Counted from the stretch's first letter, positions 24,571 to 33,460 are shown. The stretch: DNA of 64,000 bases from CAZGZD01 sp964401915 (GCA_964401915.1 CAYOAI010000001.1:26412-90411), one strand, 5' to 3'. Made by a program: numbers and translations. Notes: a model not told the origin generated them from the sequence alone.

Positions 24571-26865
24571 TTAATTTTTGGAAAGTGTGAATATAAAAAT
24601 TTTATCAGTGTTAAGAGATGTATTATAGAAAATTCTATTATCTTTTACAAGTGGGGAAAAATTCTGATTGGTAAGCGCGGTATTTTGAGGCAGAAGTATC
24701 TCAAGGACGAAGTCTGAATTCTTGGACCCTATCTGTTTTTGCACGACGAGTTGATATGTATTTATACCTTTTTTAAGTCTTTGTGGTAGGCGATAGGTAA
24801 TACGTACCTCTGTTGTTTTTTGCGGTGGAATTGTGAGAAAAAATCCAACTGTTTTGTAATTACTTTCTACCTCGTCATATTCTGTGATCGGACTCTCGTT
24901 CTGGGTAATTTTTTGTACCTGTGCGCCAGTTGGGATGAGTAGTTGGAAATAATTCTTATACTCGCCCCCTGGAAACACACCCTGTATTGATTCATTTTTG
25001 AAGCTTACTCGGAGCTCATTTTCGATTTTTCCCGAGTCTTGAATGATGACGCGATGAGTAACCAGTCGACTGACATAAAAATTAGCTTTATTGACACCCA
25101 GGTTGGCATCGATTGGGAAGATGAAGTCATTGATGCAGGACCCATCTGGGACTTGGTCGGAACAAGTAGGTGTGATAAGCCGACCGGACCACTGGAGCTT
25201 ATTGATATCCTGAGCAATTTGTCTGTCATCAAATGCCAGAACCATCTGCTTCTCGTCAAGAGATTTTTTGATAGCTGCGGCATAGGGAATTAGCGGTGCG
25301 TCTTCAATATTCACTATCAGATATTTGGCAACAGCCCCAAGAAATGTCTTTTTTTTGGTAGAGCCTGGGAAAAAATCCTGCTCGGAGTGAGTCTGCGCTT
25401 TAATGTAGAAGTTGTCCGCAGTTACGGTCTCTCCAAAGTCTGGTAGATATATTGTCCCATATGCTCCCAGAAGGTTTTGTACGGCTGATGTCGTCAGAAG
25501 CATACTGCCTGCAAAGTCTGGAAGATCCATCTCTTTTTTTAGAAAGTATTTGGCTTTTTGGTAGTTGTCAAAAAAATCAGGGGAGAATGCGCTGTCTCGT
25601 AGAAACCAATGGGGTTGATGTAGGTATTTTTTGATCGGTGTTGGTGGCTCTACATGGGCCACGAGCTGGCCATCTGCATCGTACACATCATAAATACGGA
25701 TATCTTGGATGCTAAGATCACGCACCGTGAGTGTGCCAAATGATCCGATAAATCCACCACCAGGTCTAAGTTCCATATTATTGGCAAAAAGGAGAAGGTA
25801 CGTCTTTTCTGAGTCACGGGCTAATATCGAGTCAAGATATGGGATTGTCTGCTCAAATTTCGAAAGTGTGTCTTGAGCAACGCCTACTTGTTCGCGCAGT
25901 CGTGTAAGCCGCTCTCCTGTCGCTGGCAGTTTTTGATAAAGAGTTGTGAGATCAGTACGCATGGAGTGAATATTTTGACCAAGTATCTGTAGTCTTAATA
26001 TGAGGTTTTGTTTCTCTTCGGCAGTTTTATTCTTGTTGAATACAAGCTGCGCAATGTGGCTCACATTTTCTTCAAGCCTGAAGCTTGAGTCAAGTATGGT
26101 AGAGGCTTTCTCTTCTGTCTCAAATAGATTGTCGGGCGTAAGCGCAAGAGAAAGAAAAAGATACACTGGTCGAGCAGGAGCGTAGAGAAATCGAGCGATT
26201 TTTAGAGTTCTTTTTGCTCCGTTTAGTGTATTTTTTGAAGCCTCAATGCGTTGTTTTTTAAGCTGCATTGCTGATTGGTATATGAGTCCTCCTGAGATGA
26301 TAAGCGGTATAATAAAGCTCAGATGTACGATAAGAAATATCCCGACAACTGTGCGAATGATAAATTTGCGGGTTGTGTACTTTTGCCAGTTGAATGAGAA
26401 TTTTCGGGCACTTCTGGGCGTTTTTTTTACTGTCGCAGCAGGCATAAGATGCTGAATATTCAGAAATAACTCAGCGCTACTTGAAAGACTGAACCATAAG
26501 ATTTTTTCAGCATCACTATCACTTATACGGGGGGTAGTAAGGAGGATGACCTTGACATCGTCAATCTTATTCTCCGCCAGATACGCGTGGACTTGATTGG
26601 CTGATGCTTTTTGTCCGATAAAGATAAAAATTATCACCTGTCCTTCTGTCCTTTTTTCTAAAAGACTTCGGACTCCGGTCTGATTTACGAGGAATAGATA
26701 ATCAAAGTTTCCAAGTCTTTGGGGGAATTGTGAGGATATGAATATCTCGATGCCAGAATCATTTTTTTTAAGCTCAGTCTTTAGACGAGCGGCAAGACCA
26801 AAAGATGTCGGGTCGACTATGAGGACTGACTGTTTCTTTTCAAGTGTTTCTGTAACAAGCTGCAT
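24571..26865 (-). CDS. DUF4012 protein with N-terminal Rossmann-like region
   Basis: A 764-residue membrane protein. Residues 1-150 look like a worn Rossmann fold (SVLIVDPTSFGLAARL, then NFDYLFLV), without a GxxGxxG nucleotide loop. One transmembrane helix lies near residue 180, followed by a long helical stretch. The DUF4012 hallmark LLLFANNMELRPGGGFIGSFG is near residue 360, and beta-rich sequence runs to the end. The family is common in CPR and Gram-positive bacteria near surface-glycan genes, but its role is unknown. The start is set by a TATAGT box nine bases upstream in a 28-base divergent intergenic region. Confidence 0.85.
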   Translation of the reverse strand: MQLVTETLEKKQSVLIVDPTSFGLAARLKTELKKNDSGIEIFISSQFPQRLGNFDYLFLVNQTGVRSLLEKRTEGQVIIFIFIGQKASANQVHAYLAENKIDDVKVILLTTPRISDSDAEKILWFSLSSSAELFLNIQHLMPAATVKKTPRSARKFSFNWQKYTTRKFIIRTVVGIFLIVHLSFIIPLIISGGLIYQSAMQLKKQRIEASKNTLNGAKRTLKIARFLYAPARPVYLFLSLALTPDNLFETEEKASTILDSSFRLEENVSHIAQLVFNKNKTAEEKQNLILRLQILGQNIHSMRTDLTTLYQKLPATGERLTRLREQVGVAQDTLSKFEQTIPYLDSILARDSEKTYLLLFANNMELRPGGGFIGSFGTLTVRDLSIQDIRIYDVYDADGQLVAHVEPPTPIKKYLHQPHWFLRDSAFSPDFFDNYQKAKYFLKKEMDLPDFAGSMLLTTSAVQNLLGAYGTIYLPDFGETVTADNFYIKAQTHSEQDFFPGSTKKKTFLGAVAKYLIVNIEDAPLIPYAAAIKKSLDEKQMVLAFDDRQIAQDINKLQWSGRLITPTCSDQVPDGSCINDFIFPIDANLGVNKANFYVSRLVTHRVIIQDSGKIENELRVSFKNESIQGVFPGGEYKNYFQLLIPTGAQVQKITQNESPITEYDEVESNYKTVGFFLTIPPQKTTEVRITYRLPQRLKKGINTYQLVVQKQIGSKNSDFVLEILLPQNTALTNQNFSPLVKDNRIFYNTSLNTDKIFIFTLSKN

Positions 26866-26893
26866 AGTATATATACTATAGTATAATGTTTTG
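26866..26893. promoter_or_regulatory. 28-bp divergent promoter, back-to-back -10 boxes
   Basis: The whole interval between the DUF4012 ATG (minus) and the nucleotidyltransferase ATG (plus) is 28 bases of TA-rich sequence. Plus strand TATAAT at 26882-26887 lies six bases before ATG 26894. Minus strand TATAGT (26875-26880) lies nine bases before ATG 26865. Both predict leaderless mRNAs. The gap length equals that at 793-820. Confidence 0.6.
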
Positions 26894-27391
26894 ATGCCAA
26901 AGGCGTATCCTACTCCATCTAATAAAATATATTCATGGACTGATTTTAAAAAGCAAAAGGTTGATCCCCGAAGGTCAAGGATATTGGTTGGCGGGTGCTT
27001 TGATCTTTTGCATTATGGTCATGTGCGCTTCTTAGAAGAAGCGCGTGCATTGGAAGATATTCTTATTGTGGCGATAGAGTCCGATGAATTTATAATAAAA
27101 AGCAAGAAGAGAAAACCTATTCATACCCAGGCTGAGCGCGCCCACAATTTAGCGGCACTTATGGCCGTTGATTATATAATCACTCTTCCTTATTTGACGA
27201 CAGATCAAAAATATAGGCAACTCGTCGTAGATATTCATCCGTCAACAATTGCCGTCACAGTAGGCGATCCCCAAATCCAAAATAAAAAAGCACATGGGAA
27301 GCTTATTGGAGCATCTGTCGTCTCACTTCCACACTACAAGAAATTTGCAAGTTCACACATATCTCGTAATGCGTCTATTTATCGCGATTGA
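26894..27391 (+). CDS. Cytidylyltransferase-like nucleotidyltransferase
   Basis: A 165-residue enzyme of the HxGH nucleotidyltransferase superfamily. The active-site loop GGCFDLLHYGHVRFLEEA (residues 36-53) has the HxGH motif as HYGH, and KKRKPIHTQAERA provides the second signature region. Relatives join a nucleotide to a phosphorylated sugar or alcohol (RfaE C-terminal, TagD, PPAT); the exact substrate cannot be told. The ATG at 26894 is used; a TTG in front is less likely because TATAAT ends six bases upstream. It overlaps thpR by 23 bases. Confidence 0.85.
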   Translation: MPKAYPTPSNKIYSWTDFKKQKVDPRRSRILVGGCFDLLHYGHVRFLEEARALEDILIVAIESDEFIIKSKKRKPIHTQAERAHNLAALMAVDYIITLPYLTTDQKYRQLVVDIHPSTIAVTVGDPQIQNKKAHGKLIGASVVSLPHYKKFASSHISRNASIYRD

Positions 27392-27911
27392 TATTCCAAG
27401 TGCGGAGAAAGCAAAGATTGCTGCTGATCTTGTAGAGCTTAAGAAAGATTACAGAGATTTTCGGTGGGTGGCGGCTGCCAACTACCATATCACGCTGCAT
27501 TTCTTGGGAGAAGTGCCAGAAGGGGAGCTCAAGCCACTTATTTCACATATTGAAAATACAATATTTGATGCTCGATCTTTTTATCTCTATGCTCTGCACG
27601 GCGGAATATTCATTCGCAACAAAATCACTCTTTATCTTGAGTTTCAGAAAAATCGAGAGCTTACGGCACTTGTAGACGCAGTACGCACTATACAGACTCC
27701 ACATCAAAATAACCACAAAATCTTTATACCGCATCTTACTCTGGCGAGGTACAAAATTCCATCAAAGCAACAGTATCTGTTAATAAAGAAAAAATTCAAT
27801 AAGTTCGTACCAGATACGTCATTTGAGGTAAGCAAGATCTATCTTTTCAGTAGTACTCTCAATGAGAAGACTCCAGAGTATACGAAAGTAGCTGAATTTG
27901 AGCTTCACTGA
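27369..27911 (+). CDS. thpR: RNA 2',3'-cyclic phosphodiesterase ThpR (2H family)
   Basis: A 180-residue 2H phosphoesterase. Both catalytic HxT motifs are present: HITLHFLG near residue 40 and HLTLARY near residue 125. The N-terminal MRLFIAIDIP is typical of the LigT/ThpR group. It opens 2',3'-cyclic phosphate ends of RNA and can join tRNA halves in vitro. A longer frame exists upstream, but the ATG at 27369 matches the family start and overlaps the preceding nucleotidyltransferase, implying translational coupling. Confidence 0.93.
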   Translation: MRLFIAIDIPSAEKAKIAADLVELKKDYRDFRWVAAANYHITLHFLGEVPEGELKPLISHIENTIFDARSFYLYALHGGIFIRNKITLYLEFQKNRELTALVDAVRTIQTPHQNNHKIFIPHLTLARYKIPSKQQYLLIKKKFNKFVPDTSFEVSKIYLFSSTLNEKTPEYTKVAEFELH

Positions 27912-27925
27912 GGCTTATTCAGAAG

Positions 27926-27960
27926 TAAGTCCCTTAAGGGTTCGGATCCCCTCATTCACC
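27926..27960 (+). pseudogene. tRNA 3'-end fragment (T arm and acceptor)
   Basis: AAGGG-TTCGGAT-CCCCT is a T-arm-like hairpin with the TTCGGAT loop, followed by CATTCAC, which looks like the 3' acceptor strand. The matching 5' half, D arm and anticodon arm are missing upstream, where thpR ends. Likely a recombination remnant of a tRNA located elsewhere. The rest of 27912-28029 holds nothing else I can identify. Confidence 0.5.
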
Positions 27961-28029
27961 CATCTTTATTTTAGATTATTGTAAAGATCTATATTAAAAA
28001 GTTGAAGGGGGGGTGATTCTGATATCTGT

Positions 28030-29244
28030 TCACGATTTACTTTGTGGAGCTTTTCGTTGAATTAAAATTTTAAAACTACCGGCGCCAACGGCATTCCCCA
28101 AATCGCTTACCAATGTTGCAGCATAACGTGAGGGATATTGTGAACGACGATCTCTATCATCGACATCTGCTCGTTTGAGACGACGATTTAGTTGCATAAA
28201 ATTATGGTTCTCAAGAAATCTTCTCTGATCGCCATAATATACTGTCTCAAGTCCTACTTCCTGTCCATATCTTTGAAGTGCATCAAAATCCACATCGGAT
28301 GTAATATCTACTTTCCCAGGAAACTCTAATATGTCAAATTCATCAGCTTTTTTACCTGGCATATATCCTCTTATCTGCCCGAGGGCACGATGTTCGTCTT
28401 TTGTGCCTCCATAATCTATGGTAATCACAAAACCCTCCTCTAACGCATGTGCAACCTGTTGTATCCATCTAATAGCGTTGAGATTTACGTATTGTACTTT
28501 ACCATCTTTTAATTCTTCTGGCATTCCTTTGAGATACTCAAGAATACTTGGATCCGAAACTTCACCTTCAACGTAATGGAATTTGTGATTCTCATCTACT
28601 TCTACATAAATCTCTTTAATTCCATCGGGTCGCTTAACAACCTTGTGAACAGGAAATGCATCTGGTAGTTCATTAGACACAAATACTCCTTTCACATCTC
28701 TCAATGGCAATTCGCTGGCTGAGCCTTCTATCCAGTTAATAGAGTGACCGCTCAAAGTAGTTTTCTGTTTTGATATTAAACCCGGGCTATACTCAACTAT
28801 AGTGTAGTTTACAGCTGGATCTAGAGCTGGATGTTCCGTATGAATTCTGTTTAGGATATCCTTGGCCATTGTTCCATTGCCCGCACCCATTTCGACAATC
28901 GAGAATGAGCTTGGTTTTCCAGTCTCTTCCCACTGGGATTGAATTTCATCAGCCAACAAAGCGCCAAACGCTGGTGATATTTCGGGGCTTGTAACAAAAT
29001 CGCCAGAGGGATCTATATTAGCTCTACCGGAAGCATAATATCCTCCATCACTTCCTCCATTATTACCCCGAGTATAAAGACTCGCCCCCATAAAGTCCGC
29101 AAAGGTGATTCTTCCTTTATTTTGTAAAATAGCGCGTTCTATTTCTTCATGAACAGGATTAGCATGAGAATGTCCTTCATGTGGAGTTATTTCTGGAGGT
29201 GGAGACGAAATAGATATTTCTCCCACTCCCGGACCATCACTCAT
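28030..29244 (-). CDS. SAM-dependent methyltransferase, MidA/NDUFAF7 family
   Basis: A 404-residue protein of the COG1565 family, whose eukaryotic member NDUFAF7 methylates an arginine of complex I. Visible marks are FADFMGASLYT and the GGYYASG area near the start, FGALLADEI, SAM-binding IVEMGAGNGTMAKDIL near residue 135, and GVFVSNELPDAFPVHKV, the family motif with the acidic pair. The bacterial substrate is unknown. The start at 29244 is chosen because TTGAAT-18-TATACT lies six bases upstream; twelve more in-frame codons lie inside that promoter. Isolated single-gene unit. Confidence 0.88.
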   Translation of the reverse strand: MSDGPGVGEISISSPPPEITPHEGHSHANPVHEEIERAILQNKGRITFADFMGASLYTRGNNGGSDGGYYASGRANIDPSGDFVTSPEISPAFGALLADEIQSQWEETGKPSSFSIVEMGAGNGTMAKDILNRIHTEHPALDPAVNYTIVEYSPGLISKQKTTLSGHSINWIEGSASELPLRDVKGVFVSNELPDAFPVHKVVKRPDGIKEIYVEVDENHKFHYVEGEVSDPSILEYLKGMPEELKDGKVQYVNLNAIRWIQQVAHALEEGFVITIDYGGTKDEHRALGQIRGYMPGKKADEFDILEFPGKVDITSDVDFDALQRYGQEVGLETVYYGDQRRFLENHNFMQLNRRLKRADVDDRDRRSQYPSRYAATLVSDLGNAVGAGSFKILIQRKAPQSKS

Positions 29245-29250
29245 AAATTT

Positions 29251-29280
29251 AGTATATAAAATAAGATTACAACTATTCAA
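29251..29280 (-). promoter_or_regulatory. Leaderless promoter, TTGAAT-18-TATACT
   Basis: Minus strand -35 TTGAAT (29275-29280), 18-base spacer, -10 TATACT (29251-29256), six bases to the ATG at 29244. The remaining bases to 29400 hold no gene or hairpin I can identify. Confidence 0.7.
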
Positions 29281-29400
29281 GTTGTATGTGAAAGACTTTG
29301 GTGCCTTTTTCTCACAATAGCACTATCAACTTAACGTCGACACTCTTCTTCCCTCAAACCATCCCTCATTTGAATACCAAAATCATCCGGCCAGTCATCC

Positions 29401-29691
29401 CTAAAAGATAAAGTAGAGCGCGACTTCAACCGCGATGATCATTGTGACAAGCACAATGCTTTTTTTGAAGTCACGGATAAAGTACTTGCGGAGCTTGATA
29501 TCTTCTCCAAATGCTGACACTGTAGTGGCTTTTACTGGATTTTGATGTTTGGCGGATACTTTAGAATGAGTTGGAGTAGTAGTACTGCGCGTAATTTCGG
29601 GTACACGGATATGGACATGCTGTCCGTGTTCAAGAGCGTGAATCTTGTGTTCAAGCGCCCGCATCTTTTGCTTTTTAGTCTTTTTTCCCAT
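29401..29691 (-). CDS. Hypothetical small tail-anchored protein
   Basis: A 96-residue protein I do not recognise. The first 15 residues are very basic (KKTKKQK), then comes a His/Glu-rich helix (EHKIHALEHGQH), a Thr/Ser/Lys linker and one C-terminal transmembrane helix (SIVLVTMIIAVEVALYFIF) ending at the stop. The bulk should face the cytoplasm; the basic N-terminus could touch nucleic acid or membrane lipids. It has a Shine-Dalgarno sequence (AGGTGAT) nine bases before the ATG, unlike most neighbours, and diverges from the DUF4446 gene across a palindrome. Confidence 0.65.
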   Translation of the reverse strand: MGKKTKKQKMRALEHKIHALEHGQHVHIRVPEITRSTTTPTHSKVSAKHQNPVKATTVSAFGEDIKLRKYFIRDFKKSIVLVTMIIAVEVALYFIF

Positions 29692-29719
29692 AGCTTATCA
29701 CCTTTGTAATTCAATCATA

Positions 29720-29748
29720 TTGACAGCAATTTGTAAAGTGTTTACAAT
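29720..29748 (+). promoter_or_regulatory. DUF4446 promoter, TTGACA-17-TACAAT
   Basis: Perfect -35 TTGACA (29720-29725), 17-base spacer, TACAAT (29743-29748), nine bases to the ATG at 29758, so the mRNA should be leaderless or nearly so. Confidence 0.75.
29731..29747. promoter_or_regulatory. Candidate operator, perfect inverted repeat TTGTAAA-GTG-TTTACAA
   Basis: Seven-base arms around a three-base centre, lying over the spacer and -10 box of the DUF4446 promoter and upstream of the divergent tail-anchored gene. A dimeric repressor bound here would block the promoter. The regulator is unknown. Confidence 0.5.
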
Positions 29749-29757
29749 GATCTCACG

Positions 29758-30207
29758 ATGATTATTTATGGAGCCATGGCTTTTATTGTTGTCTGGCTCG
29801 CTACCTTGAGCTTTTTCCTTTACAAGACACGTCGCCACTACCTTACACTGGTCACTCATACGAAAAAGCACACAATAGAGGGAATTCTTGATCAGTTGGT
29901 CGCAGATGATACGCACTTAACTGACAAGATCGACACAATTGGCAAAGAGCTGAGTCGAGTAGCTGCTGAGCAGACTGGGCATTTTCAAAAAGTCGGGGTT
30001 GTCCGCTTCAACCCATTCGGTAGATCAGGCGGGGGGGAGCAAAGCTTTGTTCTGGCACTGCTTGATAAAAAAAATAGCGGAATTGTACTGAACTTTATTA
30101 GTACGCATGAGGGGCTGCGCGTATATACAAAAGAAGTCGCCGAAGGCGCGGGACGTGGAGTACAGCTTTCTGAGGAAGAGAAAAAGGCTATTGCAACAAG
30201 CACATAA
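29758..30207 (+). CDS. DUF4446 membrane-anchored protein
   Basis: A 149-residue protein: one N-terminal helix (AMAFIVVWLATLSFFLY), a coiled-coil of about 50 residues, and the DUF4446 core with KVGVVRFNPFGRSGGGEQSFVLALLD near residue 78, then GIVLNFISTHEGLRVYTKEV and LSEEEKKAI at the end. The family is often found near parAB in Firmicutes; function unknown. A palindrome covers its promoter, suggesting control by a dimeric regulator. Confidence 0.88.
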   Translation: MIIYGAMAFIVVWLATLSFFLYKTRRHYLTLVTHTKKHTIEGILDQLVADDTHLTDKIDTIGKELSRVAAEQTGHFQKVGVVRFNPFGRSGGGEQSFVLALLDKKNSGIVLNFISTHEGLRVYTKEVAEGAGRGVQLSEEEKKAIATST

Positions 30208-30309
30208 TATATTTTCGGCAAGTATTTATTGATAGCTGTATAAAAAAAGGTTCGCTTGTTTTGTAAAAAGAATTACTTTATTATGTATTAATTACGCAAA
30301 AATTCTGAT

Positions 30310-31437
30310 ATGTCCAAAAAATTAACGATCATATTTGCCCTCATTTTTTTTGTAGTATCTGGGGGTCTTTCATACTTTTTGTTTGCACAACACGCAAAGA
30401 TCGAGGAGCAAAAGATTCTTGCAAATCCAGATGCTGGACCAAAGACTGAGGAATGTCCAATGAATGGCAAGCTTATGACTCGTGGTCAAAGACAGATCTG
30501 GGAAAAACACCGGCCAATGGGAGTCATGGTCGAGAATCACACCGAGGCTCGTCCGCAGTCTGGGCTTTCAAACTCAGATGTAATCTACGAGGCTGTTGCA
30601 GAAGGCGGAATTACACGTTTTTTGAATATATTTTATTGTGACAATGCTCCTCTTATTGGGCCTGTTCGATCAGCCCGTATCTATTTTCTTCGTATTCTTG
30701 AAGGATATGGAGCGTATCCTTTGTATGCCCATGTTGGAGGAGCCAATACTCCAGGACCAGCCGATGCACTTGGTGAGATCGTGGATCTTGGATGGAATAA
30801 CTACAATGATATGAACCAGTTCTCAGTGCCGTTCCCCATATACTATCGTGATTATGATAGGCTTCCAGGTGTCGCTACTGAGCACACCATGTATGCCTCG
30901 ACGGCAAAGCTGTGGGACTACGCAAAAGAAAATAGACATCTTACTGAAAAAGATAAAGATGGCAAGTCATGGGATGCAGCATTCACTCCATGGAAGTTCA
31001 AAGATGATGCAAAAAGCACAGAGCGAGGAGATGTAGCAGTAATTTCATTTGGCTTTTGGGCGCAGTTTGAAAGCGATTATGGAGTGAAATGGGCATATGA
31101 CAAGGAATCCAATACCTACAGTCGCTCCAATGGCGGCAAGCCTCACCTTGATAAAAATACTGGCAAGCAGCTCACAGCTAAAGATGTCGTCGTCGTTTTT
31201 GCTGATGAGTCAGTCGCGCATGATGGGTATGAGGATGGGCAGCACTTACTCTACGACATAGTTGGCACAGGAGAAGCCCTGGTATTTCAGGACGGTCATG
31301 TCATAAAAGCATCATGGAGTAAGAAGGACGATAAGACTATGATGAGATTTAAGGACAAGTCGGGTAGTGAGATCTCTCTCGTTCGAGGAAAAGTCTGGGT
31401 TGAGATACTTCCAACGGGCAACAAAGTGACGTATTAA
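30310..31437 (+). CDS. DUF3048 cell-envelope protein (YerB-like)
   Basis: A 375-residue exported protein with an N-terminal signal anchor (TIIFALIFFVVSGGLSYFL). DUF3048 covers the rest: PMGVMVENHTEARPQSGLSNSDVIYEA near residue 70, then GGITRFLNIF, GPVRSARIYFLR and GEIVDLGWNN. A later domain ends with GKVWVEILP. Family members such as YerB are predicted lipoproteins or envelope enzymes, but no activity is established; no lipobox cysteine is evident here. The leader of about 90 bases before it holds an A/T-rich region with no clear Shine-Dalgarno sequence. Confidence 0.88.
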   Translation: MSKKLTIIFALIFFVVSGGLSYFLFAQHAKIEEQKILANPDAGPKTEECPMNGKLMTRGQRQIWEKHRPMGVMVENHTEARPQSGLSNSDVIYEAVAEGGITRFLNIFYCDNAPLIGPVRSARIYFLRILEGYGAYPLYAHVGGANTPGPADALGEIVDLGWNNYNDMNQFSVPFPIYYRDYDRLPGVATEHTMYASTAKLWDYAKENRHLTEKDKDGKSWDAAFTPWKFKDDAKSTERGDVAVISFGFWAQFESDYGVKWAYDKESNTYSRSNGGKPHLDKNTGKQLTAKDVVVVFADESVAHDGYEDGQHLLYDIVGTGEALVFQDGHVIKASWSKKDDKTMMRFKDKSGSEISLVRGKVWVEILPTGNKVTY

Positions 31438-31532
31438 AACACCCGGTCTTTAGTCGCTGAAAATTCCTCTTTTTTATTCTCAATGTCTGCTACAATAGTT
31501 GTGATAATTTGAACAATCATAGCTAATATCTT

Positions 31533-32108
31533 ATGTTGACACATATAATTCCGTCCAAGACTCGCCGCAAAATCTTAGCTCTTTTTTTCCAGAATCTTGA
31601 GACTCCATATTACCTGCGCCGAGTGGTCCGAGAGGTAGATGAGGAGGTAAACGCCGTCAAGCGTGAGCTTGATATTCTGGAAGGTGAAAAAGTTCTTATT
31701 CGAGAGAGGCGGCTTAATAAAGTATTCTATTCGATTAATAAGCATTACGCGCTATACGATGAGTTTCTACGAATTTTTACTAAGATGGGTTCATTGGCAA
31801 CAGCAGTCTATAAGAATCTTCCTAAGCTTGGTAAGGTCAAATTCATTGCCCTATCAACCAAATTTGCCAAAAAACAAGTCATTGGAGAAGACGAGGTCTA
31901 TATGTTGATTGTGGGGATTGTTGTCGTACCTGAGATTGCCTCAATTGTTACAGGAGTGGAGGCTGAATTTGGTCGGGAGATAAACTATACTGCAATGGCA
32001 GATGAAGAATTTGTCTTTCGAAAGCGCAACAATGATCCTTTTATCTGGCGTTTCTTGCGGCAACCCAAGGTAATGTTAGTTGGTTCTGAGGATGATCTTT
32101 TGAAATGA
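31533..32108 (+). CDS. Winged-HTH regulator with degenerate nucleotidyltransferase domain
   Basis: A 191-residue protein. Residues 1-75 form an ArsR-like winged helix (TRRKILALFFQN, then YYLRRVVREVDEEVNAVKRELDILE). Residues 95-191 follow the MNT-type nucleotidyltransferase fold often fused to such helices (YMLIVGIVVV, GREINYTAMADEEF, KVMLVGSEDDLL). The catalytic GS...DxD motif is missing: the equivalent segment reads ALSTKFAKKQVIGEDEVY. It is likely a DNA-binding regulator with a dead enzyme domain. Its stop overlaps the secD start by four bases, so it is made together with SecDF. Confidence 0.75.
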   Translation: MLTHIIPSKTRRKILALFFQNLETPYYLRRVVREVDEEVNAVKRELDILEGEKVLIRERRLNKVFYSINKHYALYDEFLRIFTKMGSLATAVYKNLPKLGKVKFIALSTKFAKKQVIGEDEVYMLIVGIVVVPEIASIVTGVEAEFGREINYTAMADEEFVFRKRNNDPFIWRFLRQPKVMLVGSEDDLLK

Positions 32109-33460
32109 AAATAATTCGTATCGCCCTCATCGCCCTTCTTCTGATTACCCTTATCTGGATTGATCTGCCTGAAAATACCCACATCAAATTCTCCATAGGT
32201 CCAGTGAAGGTGGATCAAGTAGTGAATCCACTGGTCATCGATGCCACTGTATTTGGTCAGCCGATAAGACGTGAATTCAAGACTCGCTTGGGACTTGATT
32301 TACGAGGGGGAAGTCAGTTGATATTTGAGGCAGATACAAGCCGTGTCAAGGCGGCGGATCTCAAAGATGCGGTTGACTCAAGTCGAGATATTATCGAGAA
32401 GCGAGTGAATCTATATGGTGTGTCTGAGCCAGTTGTCCAGACAGTAAAGTCGGGCAATGTATATCGAATCACAGTGAGTCTTCCGGGGATTACAAATGTC
32501 GCGCAGGCTGTAGCACTAATAGGAAAGACTGCCCAACTTTCATTCAAAGAGCAGAGCGCAGTTGAACAAAAACTTATTGCTTCGGGAAGCGGCACTATTG
32601 CTCTTCCCTCAAAAGACACTGGTATGTCGGGCAAGCACATCAAGAAAGCCAGCGTTACCTTTAATAGTCAAAATGGTGAACCAGAAGTATCTCTTGAGTT
32701 CACCCCAGAAGGCAAAAAGCTGTTTGCCGAGATAACTCGCCGCAATGTGGGGAAGCCAGTCGGTATCTATATTGACAAATCGCTTCTATCGGCGCCGGTC
32801 GTCCAACAGGAGATTGCTGATGGCAATGCTGTAATAACCGGTAAATTCACAACAGATGCGGCCAAGAATCTGGTCGTCTCGATAAATAGTGGAGCATTGC
32901 CTGTACCACTAAGACTTATCCAGCAGCAGCAGATTGGTCCATCGCTTGGTCGCGTTGAGGTACAAAAGAGTGTGATTGCCGGTATTATCGGACTGGCGAT
33001 GGTCCTCATTTTTATGATTGGGTACTACGGGCGGCTTGGAGTCGTCGCTGCAATTGCACTGATTATCTATGGACTCATCACACTTGCCCTTTTTCGGGCA
33101 ATTCCGATTGTGCTCACGCTACCGGGGGTTGCGGGCTTCTTACTATCAATTGGTATGGCGGTTGATACCAATATTCTTATATTTGAGCGGATCAAGGAGG
33201 AGCTCCGGAAAGGCAGATCTTTTGATGTGGCATTTAAGCTCGGATTTGGTCGCGCGATGGATGCGATAAAAGATGCCAATCTCACGACCTTGTTTGTCGC
33301 ATTCATTCTCTTCAATCCTTTGAACTGGGAGTTTTTACCCCAGTTTGGACTCATTCGTGGATTTGCTGCAACTCTTATAGTTGGCGTACTAACAAGCTTA
33401 TTCACAGGAGTCGTAATCACTCAAAGGTTAATACCATTATTTTATAAACAAAAAGCATGA
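32105..33460 (+). CDS. secD: Protein translocase subunit SecD
   Basis: A 451-residue RND-type membrane protein that uses the proton gradient to pull preproteins out of SecYEG. TM1 is at residues 4-20, LGLDLRGGSQLIFEAD begins the P1 periplasmic domain, and TM2-6 contain GFLLSIGMAVDTNILIFERIKEEL near residue 345, the proton-path region. The length is normal. The gene overlaps the wHTH regulator upstream and secF downstream, each by ATGA, giving a tightly coupled three-gene operon. yajC is not adjacent. Confidence 0.97.
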   Translation: MKIIRIALIALLLITLIWIDLPENTHIKFSIGPVKVDQVVNPLVIDATVFGQPIRREFKTRLGLDLRGGSQLIFEADTSRVKAADLKDAVDSSRDIIEKRVNLYGVSEPVVQTVKSGNVYRITVSLPGITNVAQAVALIGKTAQLSFKEQSAVEQKLIASGSGTIALPSKDTGMSGKHIKKASVTFNSQNGEPEVSLEFTPEGKKLFAEITRRNVGKPVGIYIDKSLLSAPVVQQEIADGNAVITGKFTTDAAKNLVVSINSGALPVPLRLIQQQQIGPSLGRVEVQKSVIAGIIGLAMVLIFMIGYYGRLGVVAAIALIIYGLITLALFRAIPIVLTLPGVAGFLLSIGMAVDTNILIFERIKEELRKGRSFDVAFKLGFGRAMDAIKDANLTTLFVAFILFNPLNWEFLPQFGLIRGFAATLIVGVLTSLFTGVVITQRLIPLFYKQKA

